Origin: Zoogloea oleivorans
GTDB lineage: Bacteria; Pseudomonadota; Gammaproteobacteria; Burkholderiales; Rhodocyclaceae
Reading direction: 5' to 3'
NCBI RefSeq assembly: GCF_008107625.1
Contig: NZ_SDKK01000001.1
Span: 91,651 to 155,650, forward strand
DNA: 64,000 nt
Shown here: in pieces, positions 18,556 to 27,280 of the stretch
How positions within the stretch are numbered: position 1 is the stretch's first letter
How the letters are laid out: each line of letters opens with the position of its first letter
The notes under the pieces: generated by a model
The model's database searches: none
Told to the model about the DNA's origin: nothing
What the model saw: only the letters and a program-made list of their open reading frames with translations
Program-made: the position numbers and the translations under genes

Positions 18556-21242
18556 CAGCCTTGCAGCGTCAGGATGCCGTGCTTGACGGTGTTGTCTTCC
18601 GGGTCGTTGTGCAGCACGAAGCCAAGGCTCTGGACGAACTTGAGCATGCGGTCGTTGTTCGACAGGAACAGGCCGTTCATGCTGTGCAGGCCGCGATCGC
18701 GGGCGGTTTCGATGAGCACGCCCATCAGCCGGCGGGCGAGGCCGCGGTGCTGCCAGTCTTCGGCGACAACGATGGCGAACTCGCAGGATTCGCCGTCCGG
18801 ATTGACCGCGTAGCGCGCTACCCCGATTTCAACTTCGACCCCGTCTTCTTCAATGATGGCGAGGAAGGCCATTTCCCGGTCGTAGTCGATCTGCGTCAGG
18901 CGGGCGACCATGGCGGGCGGCAGTTCGCGCATGGTGTTCATGAAGCGCAGGTACTTGGTTTCGGGTGACAGCTTGCGCACGAATTCGATTTCGAGTTCGG
19001 CGTCTTCCGGCTTGATCGGACGCACCAGGATCTCGCCTTCGGGCATGGAAATCTTGGTAATGAGGTGCGACGGATAGGGGTGGATCGCCATGTGGTCATA
19101 GCGGTCGGCGGTCGGGGCAATGTTGTCGACCGTGATGCGGGCATCCACGGCAACGGCGCCGTTTTCGTCCACGATCAGCGGGTTGATGTCCATTTCGCGA
19201 ATCCACGGTAGTTCGCAGACCATTTCGGAGATGCGCAGCAGCACGAACTCCAGCGACTCCATGTTGATCGGCGGCATGTTGCGGTATTCGCCGAGGAGGG
19301 TCGCCACGCGGGTGGACTTGATCAGGTCCTGTACCAGATAGTTGTTCAGCGGCGGCAGGGCGACGGCGCGGTCGGCCTGGATTTCGATGTGCGCGCCACC
19401 TTCGCCAAAGGTGATCACCGGGCCGAAGACCGGGTCACGGAAGGCGCCGACCATCAGTTCGCGGCCGTAGGGCTTGATGATCATCGGCTCGATGGCGACG
19501 CCGTTGATGATGGCGTCGGGACGCTTCTTCTTCACCTCTTCCAGGATTTCCTGGTAGGCCGAGCGTACCGCAGCCAGCCCGCGCAGGTTGAGGCGCACGC
19601 CGCCGGTGTCGGCCTTGTGGGTGATGGACGGGGAGTCGATCTTCATGGCCACCGGCAGGCCGAGTTCTTCGGCGAGCACCATGGCCTCGGTGGCGGAGCG
19701 GGCCACTACGGTTTGCGCGATGGGAATGCGGAAGGCCGCCAGCAGGGCCTTGGATTCCATCTCGTTGAGATTCTTGCGGCGCTCGGAGAGAGCCGTTTCG
19801 ATGACCAGACGGGCACTCTCGACCGACGGGGGATTGAGGTCGGACGACAGCGAGGCCGGCGTCTGCACCAGCAGTTTCTGGTTGCGGTAATAGGCGGAGA
19901 TGTGCCCGAACAACTCGACGGCGGGTTCGGTGGTGCGGAAGGTCGGGATGCCGGCCGCTTCGAAGAGCTTGCGCCCCTCGCGAACCTGTTCCTCGCCCAT
20001 CCAGCAGGTGAACACCGGCTTGTCGGCATTTCGTTCGATCTCGATGATCTTTTGGGCGACTTCGGTCGGGCGGGTCATGGCCTGCGGACACAGGATGGTC
20101 AGCACGCCTTCGACGTTCTCGTCGGCCAGCACGATTTCCATGGTCTTGCCGTAGCGCTCGGGGTCGGCGTCGCCGATGATGTCCACCGGGTTGGTGTGCG
20201 ACCAGTTGGCCGGCAGAATTTCGTTGAGCTTGGCGACGGTGGCGTCGGTGAGCTTGGCCATCGGGATGCGCAGGTCGGCAGCCCGGTCGGCGGCCATCAC
20301 GCCTGGCCCGCCACCGTTGGTGATCACGGCGAGGTGGTTGCCACGCGGACGGAAGTGGGAGAACAGGGCGTTGGCGGCGGCGAAAAGCTGGCCCAGGTTG
20401 TACAGGCGGATCACACCGGCACGACGCAGGGCCGCGTCGAAGACGGCATCTTCGCCGACCATTGCGCCGGAGTGCAGCAAGGCAGCGTGGGAGCCGGCCG
20501 GATGGCGGCCAACCTTGATCAGCAGCACCGGCTTGACGCGGGCGGCGGCGCGCAGGGCGCTGACGAAGCGGCGCGCGTCCTTGATGCCTTCGACGTACAG
20601 GAAGATGCTTTCGGTGCGGGAGTCCGACACCATGTATTCGAGGACTTCACCGAAGTCCACGTCCACCGAGGTGCCGAGGGACACGACGGAGGAGAAGCCC
20701 ACGTTGTTCGGGCGTGCCCAGTCGAGGATCGCCGAACAGAGGGCGCCGGACTGGGAGATCAGACCGATGGAACCCTTGATGGCGCCGCCGTCGGCAAAGC
20801 TGGCATTGAGGCCGAGTTCGGGGCGCAGCACGCCCAGACAGTTGGGGCCGAGCAGGCGGATGCGGTGGCGGCGGGCGTTCTCGACGGTGTTCTTCTCGAG
20901 CATCTTGCCCCGCGGGCCGTTGTCGGAGAAGCCCGACGGCAGGACGACGACCGACTTGGTGCCAGCGCGACCACAGGCGTCGACGATGGCCGGCACGCGG
21001 TCGGCCTTGGTGGTGATGACGGCCAGGTCGAGGCGCTGGGGAATATCCTCGACGCTCTTGTAACAGGGCACGCCCAGCACGCTCTCGTACTTGGGATTCA
21101 CGGCGAACAGTTTGCCCTTGAATCCTGCCTCCAGCATGTTGCGGATGAGGATTTTGCCCAGGGAGAACTCGCGTTCGCTGGCGCCGATGATGGCCACGGA
21201 GCGGGGCTCGAAGAGAGGCGTGAGGTAGTGCTGTTCGTTCAT
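18555..21242 (-). CDS. Pat-type protein acetyltransferase (NDP-forming acyl-CoA synthetase fused to GNAT)
   Basis: An 895-residue protein with a CoA-binding Rossmann domain (residues about 10 to 140), ligase CoA domains (about 150 to 460), an ATP-grasp domain (about 490 to 700) and a C-terminal GNAT domain (about 735 to 890, with VVAEDWQHRGLARRLMG as the acetyl-CoA loop). Proteins of this layout (Pat/YfiQ) acetylate lysines of metabolic enzymes such as acetyl-CoA synthetase. In Salmonella Pat the ligase part is inactive and regulatory; whether that holds here cannot be read by eye. Confidence 0.9.
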   Translation of the reverse strand: MNEQHYLTPLFEPRSVAIIGASEREFSLGKILIRNMLEAGFKGKLFAVNPKYESVLGVPCYKSVEDIPQRLDLAVITTKADRVPAIVDACGRAGTKSVVVLPSGFSDNGPRGKMLEKNTVENARRHRIRLLGPNCLGVLRPELGLNASFADGGAIKGSIGLISQSGALCSAILDWARPNNVGFSSVVSLGTSVDVDFGEVLEYMVSDSRTESIFLYVEGIKDARRFVSALRAAARVKPVLLIKVGRHPAGSHAALLHSGAMVGEDAVFDAALRRAGVIRLYNLGQLFAAANALFSHFRPRGNHLAVITNGGGPGVMAADRAADLRIPMAKLTDATVAKLNEILPANWSHTNPVDIIGDADPERYGKTMEIVLADENVEGVLTILCPQAMTRPTEVAQKIIEIERNADKPVFTCWMGEEQVREGRKLFEAAGIPTFRTTEPAVELFGHISAYYRNQKLLVQTPASLSSDLNPPSVESARLVIETALSERRKNLNEMESKALLAAFRIPIAQTVVARSATEAMVLAEELGLPVAMKIDSPSITHKADTGGVRLNLRGLAAVRSAYQEILEEVKKKRPDAIINGVAIEPMIIKPYGRELMVGAFRDPVFGPVITFGEGGAHIEIQADRAVALPPLNNYLVQDLIKSTRVATLLGEYRNMPPINMESLEFVLLRISEMVCELPWIREMDINPLIVDENGAVAVDARITVDNIAPTADRYDHMAIHPYPSHLITKISMPEGEILVRPIKPEDAELEIEFVRKLSPETKYLRFMNTMRELPPAMVARLTQIDYDREMAFLAIIEEDGVEVEIGVARYAVNPDGESCEFAIVVAEDWQHRGLARRLMGVLIETARDRGLHSMNGLFLSNNDRMLKFVQSLGFVLHNDPEDNTVKHGILTLQG

Positions 21243-21464
21243 GATGAGTACTCGAGTGAGTGCAGTTCGTGCGGCTATTGTGCTGCCGTTGTCACGGGGT
21301 CGTCAGCCATTTAGGGTCGGGCGGATTTTAACCCGCAAGGATGAGGCCACGCATACGTATAAGTACCGACATATTGCGCTGCACAACCGCTCCTGTGACT
21401 TATATCAAGGCTTGTGTATTCAGAGTGTTGCACGGGGGCAACGGATTTGTGTCGACGCAACGTT

Positions 21465-24335
21465 TCAGTGGCTCAGCGTGAAGAAAAAGCTGGCTCCTTC
21501 GTCGGGGGCGGACATCGCCCATACCTGCCCTTCATGGCGCTGGATGACCCGCTGGACGGTGGCCAGGCCGATGCCGGTGCCGGCAAATTCACTGATGCCG
21601 TGCAGGCGGTGGAAAGGCAGGAACAGCTTGGAGGCGAAGCTCATGTCGAAGCCGGCACCGTTGTCGGAGACGCAATAGACGATCTGCTTGTCGTGCAGTT
21701 CGGCGTGGAAGCGGATCTCGGCGATTTCCCGGCGACTGGTGAACTTCCAGGCGTTGCGCAGTAGGTTGTCGAGGGCGACACGGATCAGCGCCCGGTCGGC
21801 GGCGGCAAACAGGCCGGGTTCCACGTGGCTTTGGACATGGCGCTCCGGGTCTTCCTGGTGCAGTTCGGTAAGGATCTGCTCGACGATCTGGCTGAGGTTT
21901 ACTTGTTCACGCTTCATGGTCTGGCGGGTCAGCCGGGCCAGATCGATGAGATCGTCGATGAGGCGGGCCATGCGCTGGGTGGCGACGCGGATGCGCTGGA
22001 GGTATTCGCGGCCGGTTTCGTCCAGGCGCGGGGCGTAATCCTCGGAGACGATCTGGGCGAAGCCGTCGATGGCCCGCAGCGGTGCCCGCAGGTCGTGGGA
22101 GACCGAGTAGGAAAAGGCTTCGAGTTCCCGGTTGGAGGCTTCCAGTTCGGCGGTGCGCACGCGCACGCGGGCTTCGAGTTCGCGATTCAGGTTGCGCTGG
22201 GATTGTTCGGCTTCCTTGCGCGCGGTGATGTCGTCGAGGGTGCCCGAACTGCCGATCACGTGGTCGTAGGTGTCGAGCAGGGGGCGGATCGTCGCCTCGA
22301 CCCAGCGCGGCCCGTCCGACTGGGTGCGCAGGCGGAATTCGAACTGGCCGATTTCGTCGTAGCCGTCGCGGATCGCCCGCAGGCGTTGCTCAACCCGTAC
22401 CCGGTCTTCGTCGATGACGAAATCGAGGAGGTTCTGGCCAATGGACAGGCGGCTGTCGAAGCCGGTGGTGTGGCGCCAGGCCCGGTTGAAAAATGTGACC
22501 CGGCCTTCCTTGTCGGTCTGGAAAAGGATCTCGTTGACCGACTCGACCACGTCCCGGTACATGGCCCGGCTTTCGCGCAGAACCTGCTCCGCCGACAGCC
22601 AGCGGGCCACGTCGCGGAGCACGTAGAGCACGGCTGGCTGACCTTCGAAGCGGATGCGCACGCCAGTGGCTTCGGCGCTGATCGATTCGCCGTCGAGGCG
22701 CTGATAGCGCAGCGGCAGTGGTGGGAGAATCGGCTGATGAGACGCCGCCTCGAACTGCTGCAGGCGGGCGCTCTCCATGGCCCGGTCGTCCGGATGCACG
22801 AGTGACAGCATGTCAATGCCGTCGAGGGCATGCGCTTCGCTTGCACCCAGGAGTTGGCGCGAGGCCGCATTGACCAGATGGATACGGCCGCCGATGCACA
22901 CCAGTGTGGCTTCGGGCGACAGTTCGAAGAGCTGGCGATAACGTTCTTCGCCGGCCTGGCGGCTGTCGAGGGTCTCGCGGATGGCGGAGATGTCCTCGGT
23001 GATCACCACGAAGCAGGGAGGTGCTCCGGAGCTCTCCGCAATCAGGCGGGTGGACTCCCGGCACCAGCGAAGACTGCCGTCGGCAACCCGATAACTGACT
23101 TCACGCGTGAAGTGGTCTGCTTCGCCGGCCATGCAGCGGGCCCGCAAGGCCTGGCCGGCTGCCGCGTCTTCCGTCCGCAGCATGGCATCGGCGGGCATGC
23201 CGACGAGTGCTTCGACCGAGCGGCCGAGGAAGGTCGCGAGGGCATTGTTGACCTGCAGCCAGCGGTTGTCGGCCGAAATGCTGCCGATGTTCGTCGGAGC
23301 CTTGTCGAAGAGCGCGCGGAAGAAGGCTTCATCGTGTTGCAGGTGCTCGCGCGCCCTGATCTCGCCAGTGACGTTGCGGGTGGTGCCGCAGTAGCCGGCA
23401 AATACCCCCCGCCGGTCAAACACGGGGATGCCGGATTCACTCAGCCAGATCGGTCGCCCCTGCGCATCAAGGCGCTTGAAGACAAAATTGGAGAAAGGTT
23501 CGATTTGGCGCAGGTGGGCAATATGCTCCGCCCAGGGCGCCGCGTCAGGCGTTGTGTCGGGCAAGTCCCAGCGCCTGGTGCCGATGCGGTCGTCGGCGGC
23601 CAGATCGGCCAGGTGGCCGGAACTGGCGGTGATGGCCGTGTAGCGCAGGTCGGCGTCCTGCTCCCAATAACCGTCGTGGCTGTAGGCGATGAGGGCGTGG
23701 ATGCGTTCTTCGTTGCGTTCCAGGTCGTCGGCGAGGCGGGCCTGATCGGTCACTTCGCGGCCGATGCCGCGGTAGCCCTGGAAGCGTCCGCTGGCGTCGA
23801 ACAACGGCTGACCACGCAGTTCCAGGTAGCGAATCTCGCCGGTCGGGCTGCGCCGGGTGAGGGTTACCGCGACAGGCCCGTGGCGGGCTAGGGTGTCTTT
23901 ATGGGCGATCGCGAAGTCGGCGGGCAGTTCCGGAACGATGACTTCATCCCAGGTCCGACCTGGCGCATCTTGTGGTGCAATGCTCGGGATGGCAGGGGCG
24001 CCGGGAAGATCAATGAAACGCAGCTCGGAATCGGTTTCCCACAGCCAGTCGGCCGAGACTTCGACGAAGTCCCGCCAGCGCGTGGTCGTCAGGGCCGGCT
24101 GAGGGGGCGCGCTTACCGTTTCTTCGCGTCGCCAGATCGGCAGGCGGAAGAGCTGTCCTGCGGCAAGGCCAGCCAGGCCACCCAACAGATAAGGCAGTGC
24201 CGTCTGCAGCAGGGCACTGGCGTCTGCTTCGGCTGCAAATCCCGCCAGGACATCAGGCGAGCACAGACCGCCGGTGATGAGCAGGCAGTGAACAACGGCT
24301 GGTCGAAGCAGCGAGGTGGCAGGGCGGAAAACCAT
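21465..24335 (-). CDS. Multi-PAS sensor histidine kinase (orphan)
   Basis: A 956-residue membrane-anchored kinase. One or two hydrophobic segments lie at the N-terminus (about 35 to 65), followed by about five PAS/PAC modules (about 80 to 690). The dimerisation domain has the H-box SYSVSHDLRAPLRAIDGF, and the ATPase domain has N (DNLLRNAWKF), G1 (VSDNGAGFDM) and G2 (GTGIGLATV) boxes. No response regulator lies next to it. The many PAS domains suggest redox, oxygen or small-molecule sensing; the ligand is unknown. Confidence 0.92.
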   Translation of the reverse strand: MVFRPATSLLRPAVVHCLLITGGLCSPDVLAGFAAEADASALLQTALPYLLGGLAGLAAGQLFRLPIWRREETVSAPPQPALTTTRWRDFVEVSADWLWETDSELRFIDLPGAPAIPSIAPQDAPGRTWDEVIVPELPADFAIAHKDTLARHGPVAVTLTRRSPTGEIRYLELRGQPLFDASGRFQGYRGIGREVTDQARLADDLERNEERIHALIAYSHDGYWEQDADLRYTAITASSGHLADLAADDRIGTRRWDLPDTTPDAAPWAEHIAHLRQIEPFSNFVFKRLDAQGRPIWLSESGIPVFDRRGVFAGYCGTTRNVTGEIRAREHLQHDEAFFRALFDKAPTNIGSISADNRWLQVNNALATFLGRSVEALVGMPADAMLRTEDAAAGQALRARCMAGEADHFTREVSYRVADGSLRWCRESTRLIAESSGAPPCFVVITEDISAIRETLDSRQAGEERYRQLFELSPEATLVCIGGRIHLVNAASRQLLGASEAHALDGIDMLSLVHPDDRAMESARLQQFEAASHQPILPPLPLRYQRLDGESISAEATGVRIRFEGQPAVLYVLRDVARWLSAEQVLRESRAMYRDVVESVNEILFQTDKEGRVTFFNRAWRHTTGFDSRLSIGQNLLDFVIDEDRVRVEQRLRAIRDGYDEIGQFEFRLRTQSDGPRWVEATIRPLLDTYDHVIGSSGTLDDITARKEAEQSQRNLNRELEARVRVRTAELEASNRELEAFSYSVSHDLRAPLRAIDGFAQIVSEDYAPRLDETGREYLQRIRVATQRMARLIDDLIDLARLTRQTMKREQVNLSQIVEQILTELHQEDPERHVQSHVEPGLFAAADRALIRVALDNLLRNAWKFTSRREIAEIRFHAELHDKQIVYCVSDNGAGFDMSFASKLFLPFHRLHGISEFAGTGIGLATVQRVIQRHEGQVWAMSAPDEGASFFFTLSH

Positions 24336-24475
24336 CGAGACGTATTATCGTTGTGAGCAGTGCGTTTGGTGCAGCGTCAACGGTGAAGGATCCATGTGCC
24401 TTGACACGACAGCTGCAAATTTGTGTGCCGCCCTCGGAGGTTTTCAGAAAAACTGAAATTTCCTCCCAAATTCAT

Positions 24476-24504
24476 TTGACGAGTCACAAAAGGGTCTGTA
24501 ATAT
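24476..24504 (+). promoter_or_regulatory. Sigma-70 promoter of the tRNA operon
   Basis: TTGACG (24476 to 24481), a 17-base spacer and TAATAT (24499 to 24504) form a near-consensus promoter 10 bases before tRNA-Pro. Confidence 0.85.
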
Positions 24505-24514
24505 TCGCCGCTCT

Positions 24515-24591
24515 CGGGGTGTAGCGCAGTCCGGTAGCGCGCTTGCTTTGGGAGCAAGATGTCGGGAGTTCGAATCTCTCCACCCCGACCA
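24515..24591 (+). tRNA. tRNA-Pro(UGG)
   Basis: A 77-nt tRNA with acceptor CGGGGTG, anticodon TGG in GCTTTGGGAGC, T-loop GTTCGAATC and encoded CCA. It is the first of three co-transcribed tRNAs. Confidence 0.95.
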
Positions 24592-24617
24592 AAGCTTGAC
24601 CCCGTGCCCACGGCAAT

Positions 24618-24691
24618 CTGCCCGTAGCTCAACTGGATAGAGCACCGGCCTTCTAAGCCGGGGGTTACAGGTTCGATTCCTGTCGGGCAGG
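24618..24691 (+). tRNA. tRNA-Arg(UCU), CCA not encoded
   Basis: The acceptor CTGCCCG pairs with CGGGCAG; anticodon TCT lies in GCCTTCTAAGC; the T-loop is GTTCGATTC. After the discriminator G (24691) the sequence continues CTC, so CCA must be added by the nucleotidyltransferase, unlike in its two neighbours. Confidence 0.93.
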
Positions 24692-24737
24692 CTCTGACAA
24701 GTTTCAAGATTGGCGATTCAGTTCGACAATCCGTAGT

Positions 24738-24814
24738 GGCGGCATTAGCTCAGTTGGTAGAGCACTGGATTGTGATTCCAGTGGTCACCGGTTCGAACCC
24801 GGTATGTCGCCCCA
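24738..24814 (+). tRNA. tRNA-His(GUG), attachment site of the satellite element
   Basis: The gene has an encoded G at position -1 (24738), acceptor GCGGCAT pairing with ATGTCGC, anticodon GTG in GGATTGTGATTCC, T-loop GTTCGAACC and encoded CCA. Its 3' half is repeated at 41,768 to 41,816, so the element inserted here and regenerated a complete tRNA at the left junction. Confidence 0.96.
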
Positions 24815-24815
24815 A
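24767..24815. repeat. attL, 49-bp direct repeat (tRNA-His 3' half)
   Basis: GGATTGTGATTCC through GTCGCCCCAA is identical, over 49 bases, to 41,768 to 41,816. The identity breaks at the next base on both sides, which defines the exact att core. Confidence 0.97.
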
Positions 24816-24842
24816 AAATTCAAGCACTTAGCGCAGATTTAC

Positions 24843-24878
24843 AGTAAGCGCGAAAGTTGCAGTAAGCAGATAGTAAGC
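24843..24878 (+). repeat. Integrase arm-type sites, left end (three AGTAAGC repeats)
   Basis: AGTAAGC occurs at 24843 to 24849, 24861 to 24867 and 24872 to 24878, in the same orientation. The same heptamer occurs three times just inside attR. Short repeats inside both att ends are the usual arm-binding sites of the integrase N-terminal domain. Confidence 0.75.
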
Positions 24879-24953
24879 AACGAAGCACGCCGAAAAGCGG
24901 GCTTTTTTGCGTCTACCTGTCTTGGTGGAGCTTTGCGGTGTGCGGCCCCAGCA

Positions 24954-25790
24954 TCAGTGTCGTGCTGTTCCGGCCAACCGGCGCCGGTACTGCTCCCAGC
25001 TTTCCCCAGGCCGGGCGTGGTTCGCTTCCGGCCGCTCTGCTGCTGACCATCGTCCCTTTCTGGCTCTGAACTGCGCCGGCGGGGCAGTGCCGTTCTTCAG
25101 AATGGTATCGATCAAGCCTGCGTTGATTGGCTGGAGGCTGCCGGACTTCTGACGAACAGCGCGGGCGGCGGTGATGGCGTCTGCAAGGCGGGCGGGTTGG
25201 ACCCCAGCAGCAGCCCATTGCACCAACGCTGCAGAATATCCCGCGATGGGAACCTCGTGGCGTTCCAAGATATCCACAAGGTCACCAGTCGACAACAACA
25301 TTCCATGACTCATGATGTGTGCCCCGTTTGTCGATTTTTCAGGGGTTGAGAGCGTGCCCGGTTTGGCCTGATTTCCCATGTCTTTAGCGGAATTCACGGC
25401 GCCGTGTTCTGTGGGCAAGTCTGTGCCCTCACCGTGCCCTGTTTGAATTGGACGAGCGGAGGCGGTGAGGGCCATTGGAAGGCGGAAAGACAGCCGGTCA
25501 CCAGCCAGGCGGCGAAGCAACCCGGCTCTGACAAGCCGATCAATCGCTCCCCGGATAGTCTTTTCGCTCTCCTGTTCGATCTGGAGGCCGGCGCCCCGCG
25601 GCGTATGGGTCTCGGTGTAGCTGCGAAGCATGGACAGAGACACCGGCCGCGTTCGGCCGACAACGCCACTCGGGTAATCCATCCAGGCCCTCAGAAGAAC
25701 ATAGGTCTGAAAGGCCAGCGGGCCGGATCCATGAAGAACATCAATCTCGCTGATCGTCAGAGCCACAAGTTGGACAGGGGTAGCGCTCAT
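24954..25790 (-). CDS. Winged-helix protein, candidate replication accessory protein (DnaT/phage O-like)
   Basis: A 278-residue protein. The first 110 residues are an all-helical/winged-helix domain (LTISEIDVLHGSGPLAFQTY, then EKTIRGAIDRLVRAGLLRRL) like those of phage and plasmid replication initiators. A Thr/Ser-rich linker follows, then a second helical domain (about 160 to 230) reminiscent of DnaT/DnaD partners, and a basic tail. It is last in the coupled five-gene operon behind the C4-type RNA. The function is inferred from domain shape only; it could also be a regulator. Confidence 0.5.
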   Translation of the reverse strand: MSATPVQLVALTISEIDVLHGSGPLAFQTYVLLRAWMDYPSGVVGRTRPVSLSMLRSYTETHTPRGAGLQIEQESEKTIRGAIDRLVRAGLLRRLAGDRLSFRLPMALTASARPIQTGHGEGTDLPTEHGAVNSAKDMGNQAKPGTLSTPEKSTNGAHIMSHGMLLSTGDLVDILERHEVPIAGYSAALVQWAAAGVQPARLADAITAARAVRQKSGSLQPINAGLIDTILKNGTAPPAQFRARKGRWSAAERPEANHARPGESWEQYRRRLAGTARH

Positions 25791-26113
25791 GACGTGAACC
25801 TCGTAGAGGCATTTCTCAGAGCAGACCTCAGTGCATCGATAGCCTGCCGGCAGTCGGCAACGTGTGCATCCTTGTCAGTGGCCAGAGTCCCAGCCGTGAG
25901 GAAACCTGAACTAATCAATTTGTATATCATGGCGCCGGCTGTGAACAACTCGGGTGCCGCGCTAATCAAGGCTTCGTTGGCATCCGCCTGGTCAATGCCG
26001 GAACCGCCGGATAAGACCTCGCAGATTGTCACCGTATTGCCGCTGGTGCCGGCGGCAATGGCTCTGTGCCTGACACGACGCCACGGGCCAGGCGTGAAGT
26101 TCGGGGGGAGCAT
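25787..26113 (-). CDS. Phage-type hypothetical protein (ADANEALISAAPEL family)
   Basis: A 108-residue protein with an N-terminal FTPGPWRRV segment and the ADANEALISAAPELF helix, a combination common in small proteins of tailed phages and satellites, of unknown function. It overlaps its neighbours by ATGA (downstream) and TAATG (upstream), so it is translated as part of a coupled operon. Confidence 0.65.
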   Translation of the reverse strand: MLPPNFTPGPWRRVRHRAIAAGTSGNTVTICEVLSGGSGIDQADANEALISAAPELFTAGAMIYKLISSGFLTAGTLATDKDAHVADCRQAIDALRSALRNASTRFTS

Positions 26114-26412
26114 TATTTCCCCTCCCTTAGTTTCGCAGCAGAGATCTTGGCGAGCTGGCAGACTTCATTGGATATGGATCCGCACGCCCACATGAAGCGG
26201 TCCTGCAGCTCGTCATTCATGCCGCGGAAGGCTTCACCTTGTTCGCCGATGGTCATGTTTATCAGTGCGTCCAGCTGGGCCAGTCGAGCCCTTATCTGGT
26301 CCTGAATGATGCCGGTAGTGGCGCCGGGCGCGAGAACGTACAGGTCACCGGATGCATCGGGGAAGGTCATCACCGTAGTGGGCTCACCGGCTTTCATGAT
26401 CTTCGCGCTCAT
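26113..26412 (-). CDS. Hypothetical satellite protein
   Basis: A 99-residue soluble protein, helical in its second half, without a family I recognise. The start codon overlaps the previous stop (ATGA), which supports real expression in the operon. Confidence 0.55.
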   Translation of the reverse strand: MSAKIMKAGEPTTVMTFPDASGDLYVLAPGATTGIIQDQIRARLAQLDALINMTIGEQGEAFRGMNDELQDRFMWACGSISNEVCQLAKISAAKLREGK

Positions 26413-26903
26413 GCTGAAATCCTGCCACCCATTACACTTTCAAGGCGGCGGGCTTCTTCCTGCCCTTCTATGGCGAGGCGTATAGCTTCGGCTTTGCGGC
26501 CGGCTCCACTCTCAATTGCCCTGAACAACTCCAGCAGTTTGGCGAATCCGTCTTGTGCCTCTTTAAGGCCAGCACGGCATTCGTCAAGCTCAGCAGTCTG
26601 CAATTTCTCTATGTTGTGGGAGTGCTCAGTTTTGAGCACCTCCTCTCCTGTATGGGCCGCAGCTTTCCTGAGATCAGCCAGTTCGCGGACGAAAACGGGT
26701 TCGGTGCTATCCGGTGCATCAAATAGCCCATCGAAAATGTCCCTAAGATCAACCGACAGCGTTACGCAAGCATCGATGAAATCAGCAAGGGTGGCGTCAT
26801 CCATACTGCCACTGGATAAGGATAGTGCTGAAAGCATTGCGGACTGATGTGCAAGGCGGTCCGCAAAATGCTCCTGCCCCATGGTTTGCTGAATGCGGCT
26901 CAT
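26409..26903 (-). CDS. Hypothetical coiled-coil satellite protein
   Basis: A 164-residue protein starting at ATG 26903 (MSRIQQTMGQEHF), acidic and largely helical, with two likely coiled coils (about 80 to 125). Its start overlaps the upstream stop. The gene contains the perfect inverted repeat GTGCTCA-GTTT-TGAGCAC (26622 to 26639), also found upstream of the operon. No family is recognised. Confidence 0.6.
   Translation of the reverse strand: MSRIQQTMGQEHFADRLAHQSAMLSALSLSSGSMDDATLADFIDACVTLSVDLRDIFDGLFDAPDSTEPVFVRELADLRKAAAHTGEEVLKTEHSHNIEKLQTAELDECRAGLKEAQDGFAKLLELFRAIESGAGRKAEAIRLAIEGQEEARRLESVMGGRISA
26622..26639. repeat. Perfect 7-4-7 palindrome, copy inside a gene
   Basis: GTGCTCAGTTTTGAGCAC is an inverted repeat with a 4-base centre; the same core recurs at 27367 to 27382. 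Two copies within 750 bases suggest an operator for an element-encoded repressor. Confidence 0.6.
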
Positions 26904-27040
26904 TTTCCGGCCCTCCAGGCGAAGGACAGGCGATAGGCGAGCACGGGGCCGGCGATGGTGCGAAGGACGCGGTAAAGCGTCAGGGTGCTGAAGGGCGAGG
27001 CGGAGATTTGGGCGGACGTGCCCAATGTTGTGGCTTGCAT
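26900..27040 (-). CDS. Small Icd-like peptide downstream of the C4-type RNA
   Basis: A 46-residue basic peptide (starting MQATTLGTSAQISASPFSTL) with ATG at 27040 and AAGGAG 11 bases upstream. It is the first gene after the antisense RNA region, the position of icd in phage P1 and of kil-type genes in P4. It overlaps the next gene by ATGA. Its role as a cell-division inhibitor is only an analogy by position. Confidence 0.5.
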   Translation of the reverse strand: MQATTLGTSAQISASPFSTLTLYRVLRTIAGPVLAYRLSFAWRAGK

Positions 27041-27074
27041 GGTGCATGCTCCTTGAGTGCGGTCAGTTTCTCCG

Positions 27075-27096
27075 CGCCCCGCTTCCAAACGGGGCG
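27075..27096 (-). promoter_or_regulatory. seqC-like target of the C4-type RNA
   Basis: CGCCCC and GGGGCG form a hairpin whose loop (minus strand GTTTGGAAGC) is complementary to CTTCCAA of the antisense RNA. It lies between the RNA and the first gene, like seqC in P4. Confidence 0.65.
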
Positions 27097-27168
27097 GCGG
27101 AACCGTACGGGGTTGGAAGACCGGCCTCAAGAAACCGGCAGCCCGAAGGCTCCCCGCACGGCCCCGCC
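27093..27168 (-). ncRNA. C4/P4-CI-type antisense immunity RNA
   Basis: Read leftward, GGCGGGGCCGTGCGGGG (27168 to 27152) pairs with CCCCGTACGG and CCGCC near 27112 to 27096 as a closing stem. Inside are a TTCG hairpin (AGCC-TTCG-GGCT, 27151 to 27140) and a second CCGG/CCGG hairpin (27138 to 27121). The segment TCTTCCAACC (around 27111 to 27120) between hairpin and stem is left single-stranded. It is complementary to two TTTGGAAG sites flanking the RNA. This is the layout of C4 RNA of P1/P7 and CI RNA of P4, which act as immunity regulators. It is recognised from memory of the family and from structure. Confidence 0.75.
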
Positions 27169-27198
27169 ATTGAACAGGTGGCACCATGCTACCGACGT

Positions 27199-27217
27199 AA
27201 AAAAACCGCTTGCGCGG
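27199..27217 (-). terminator. Intrinsic terminator in the leader, before the C4-type RNA
   Basis: On the minus strand CCGCGCAAGCGG (27217 to 27206) is followed by seven T residues. It lies between the leader promoter and the antisense RNA, fitting the premature termination used for immunity in P4-type elements. Confidence 0.7.
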
Positions 27218-27239
27218 CCTTGTCGGCCTTGAGGTTTCG

Positions 27240-27252
27240 GGCTTCCAAACCC
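27240..27252 (-). promoter_or_regulatory. seqA-like target of the C4-type RNA
   Basis: Minus-strand GGGTTTGGAAGCC repeats the TTTGGAAGC core found in the seqC-like site and is complementary to CTTCCAA of the antisense RNA. It lies upstream of the terminator, as seqA does in P4. Confidence 0.65.
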
Positions 27253-27280
27253 GTTCGCTGTTGTTTCAGCGACGCCCAGA

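Noticed and set aside
19389..21314. A 641-codon plus-strand open frame opposite the acetyltransferase gene
   Set aside because: Antisense shadow with Gly/His/Asp-rich composition and no recognisable domain.
24879..24953. Possible terminator and small gene at the left end of the satellite
   Set aside because: The hairpin near 24886 to 24906 has a mismatched stem, and no start with ribosome-binding site is present.
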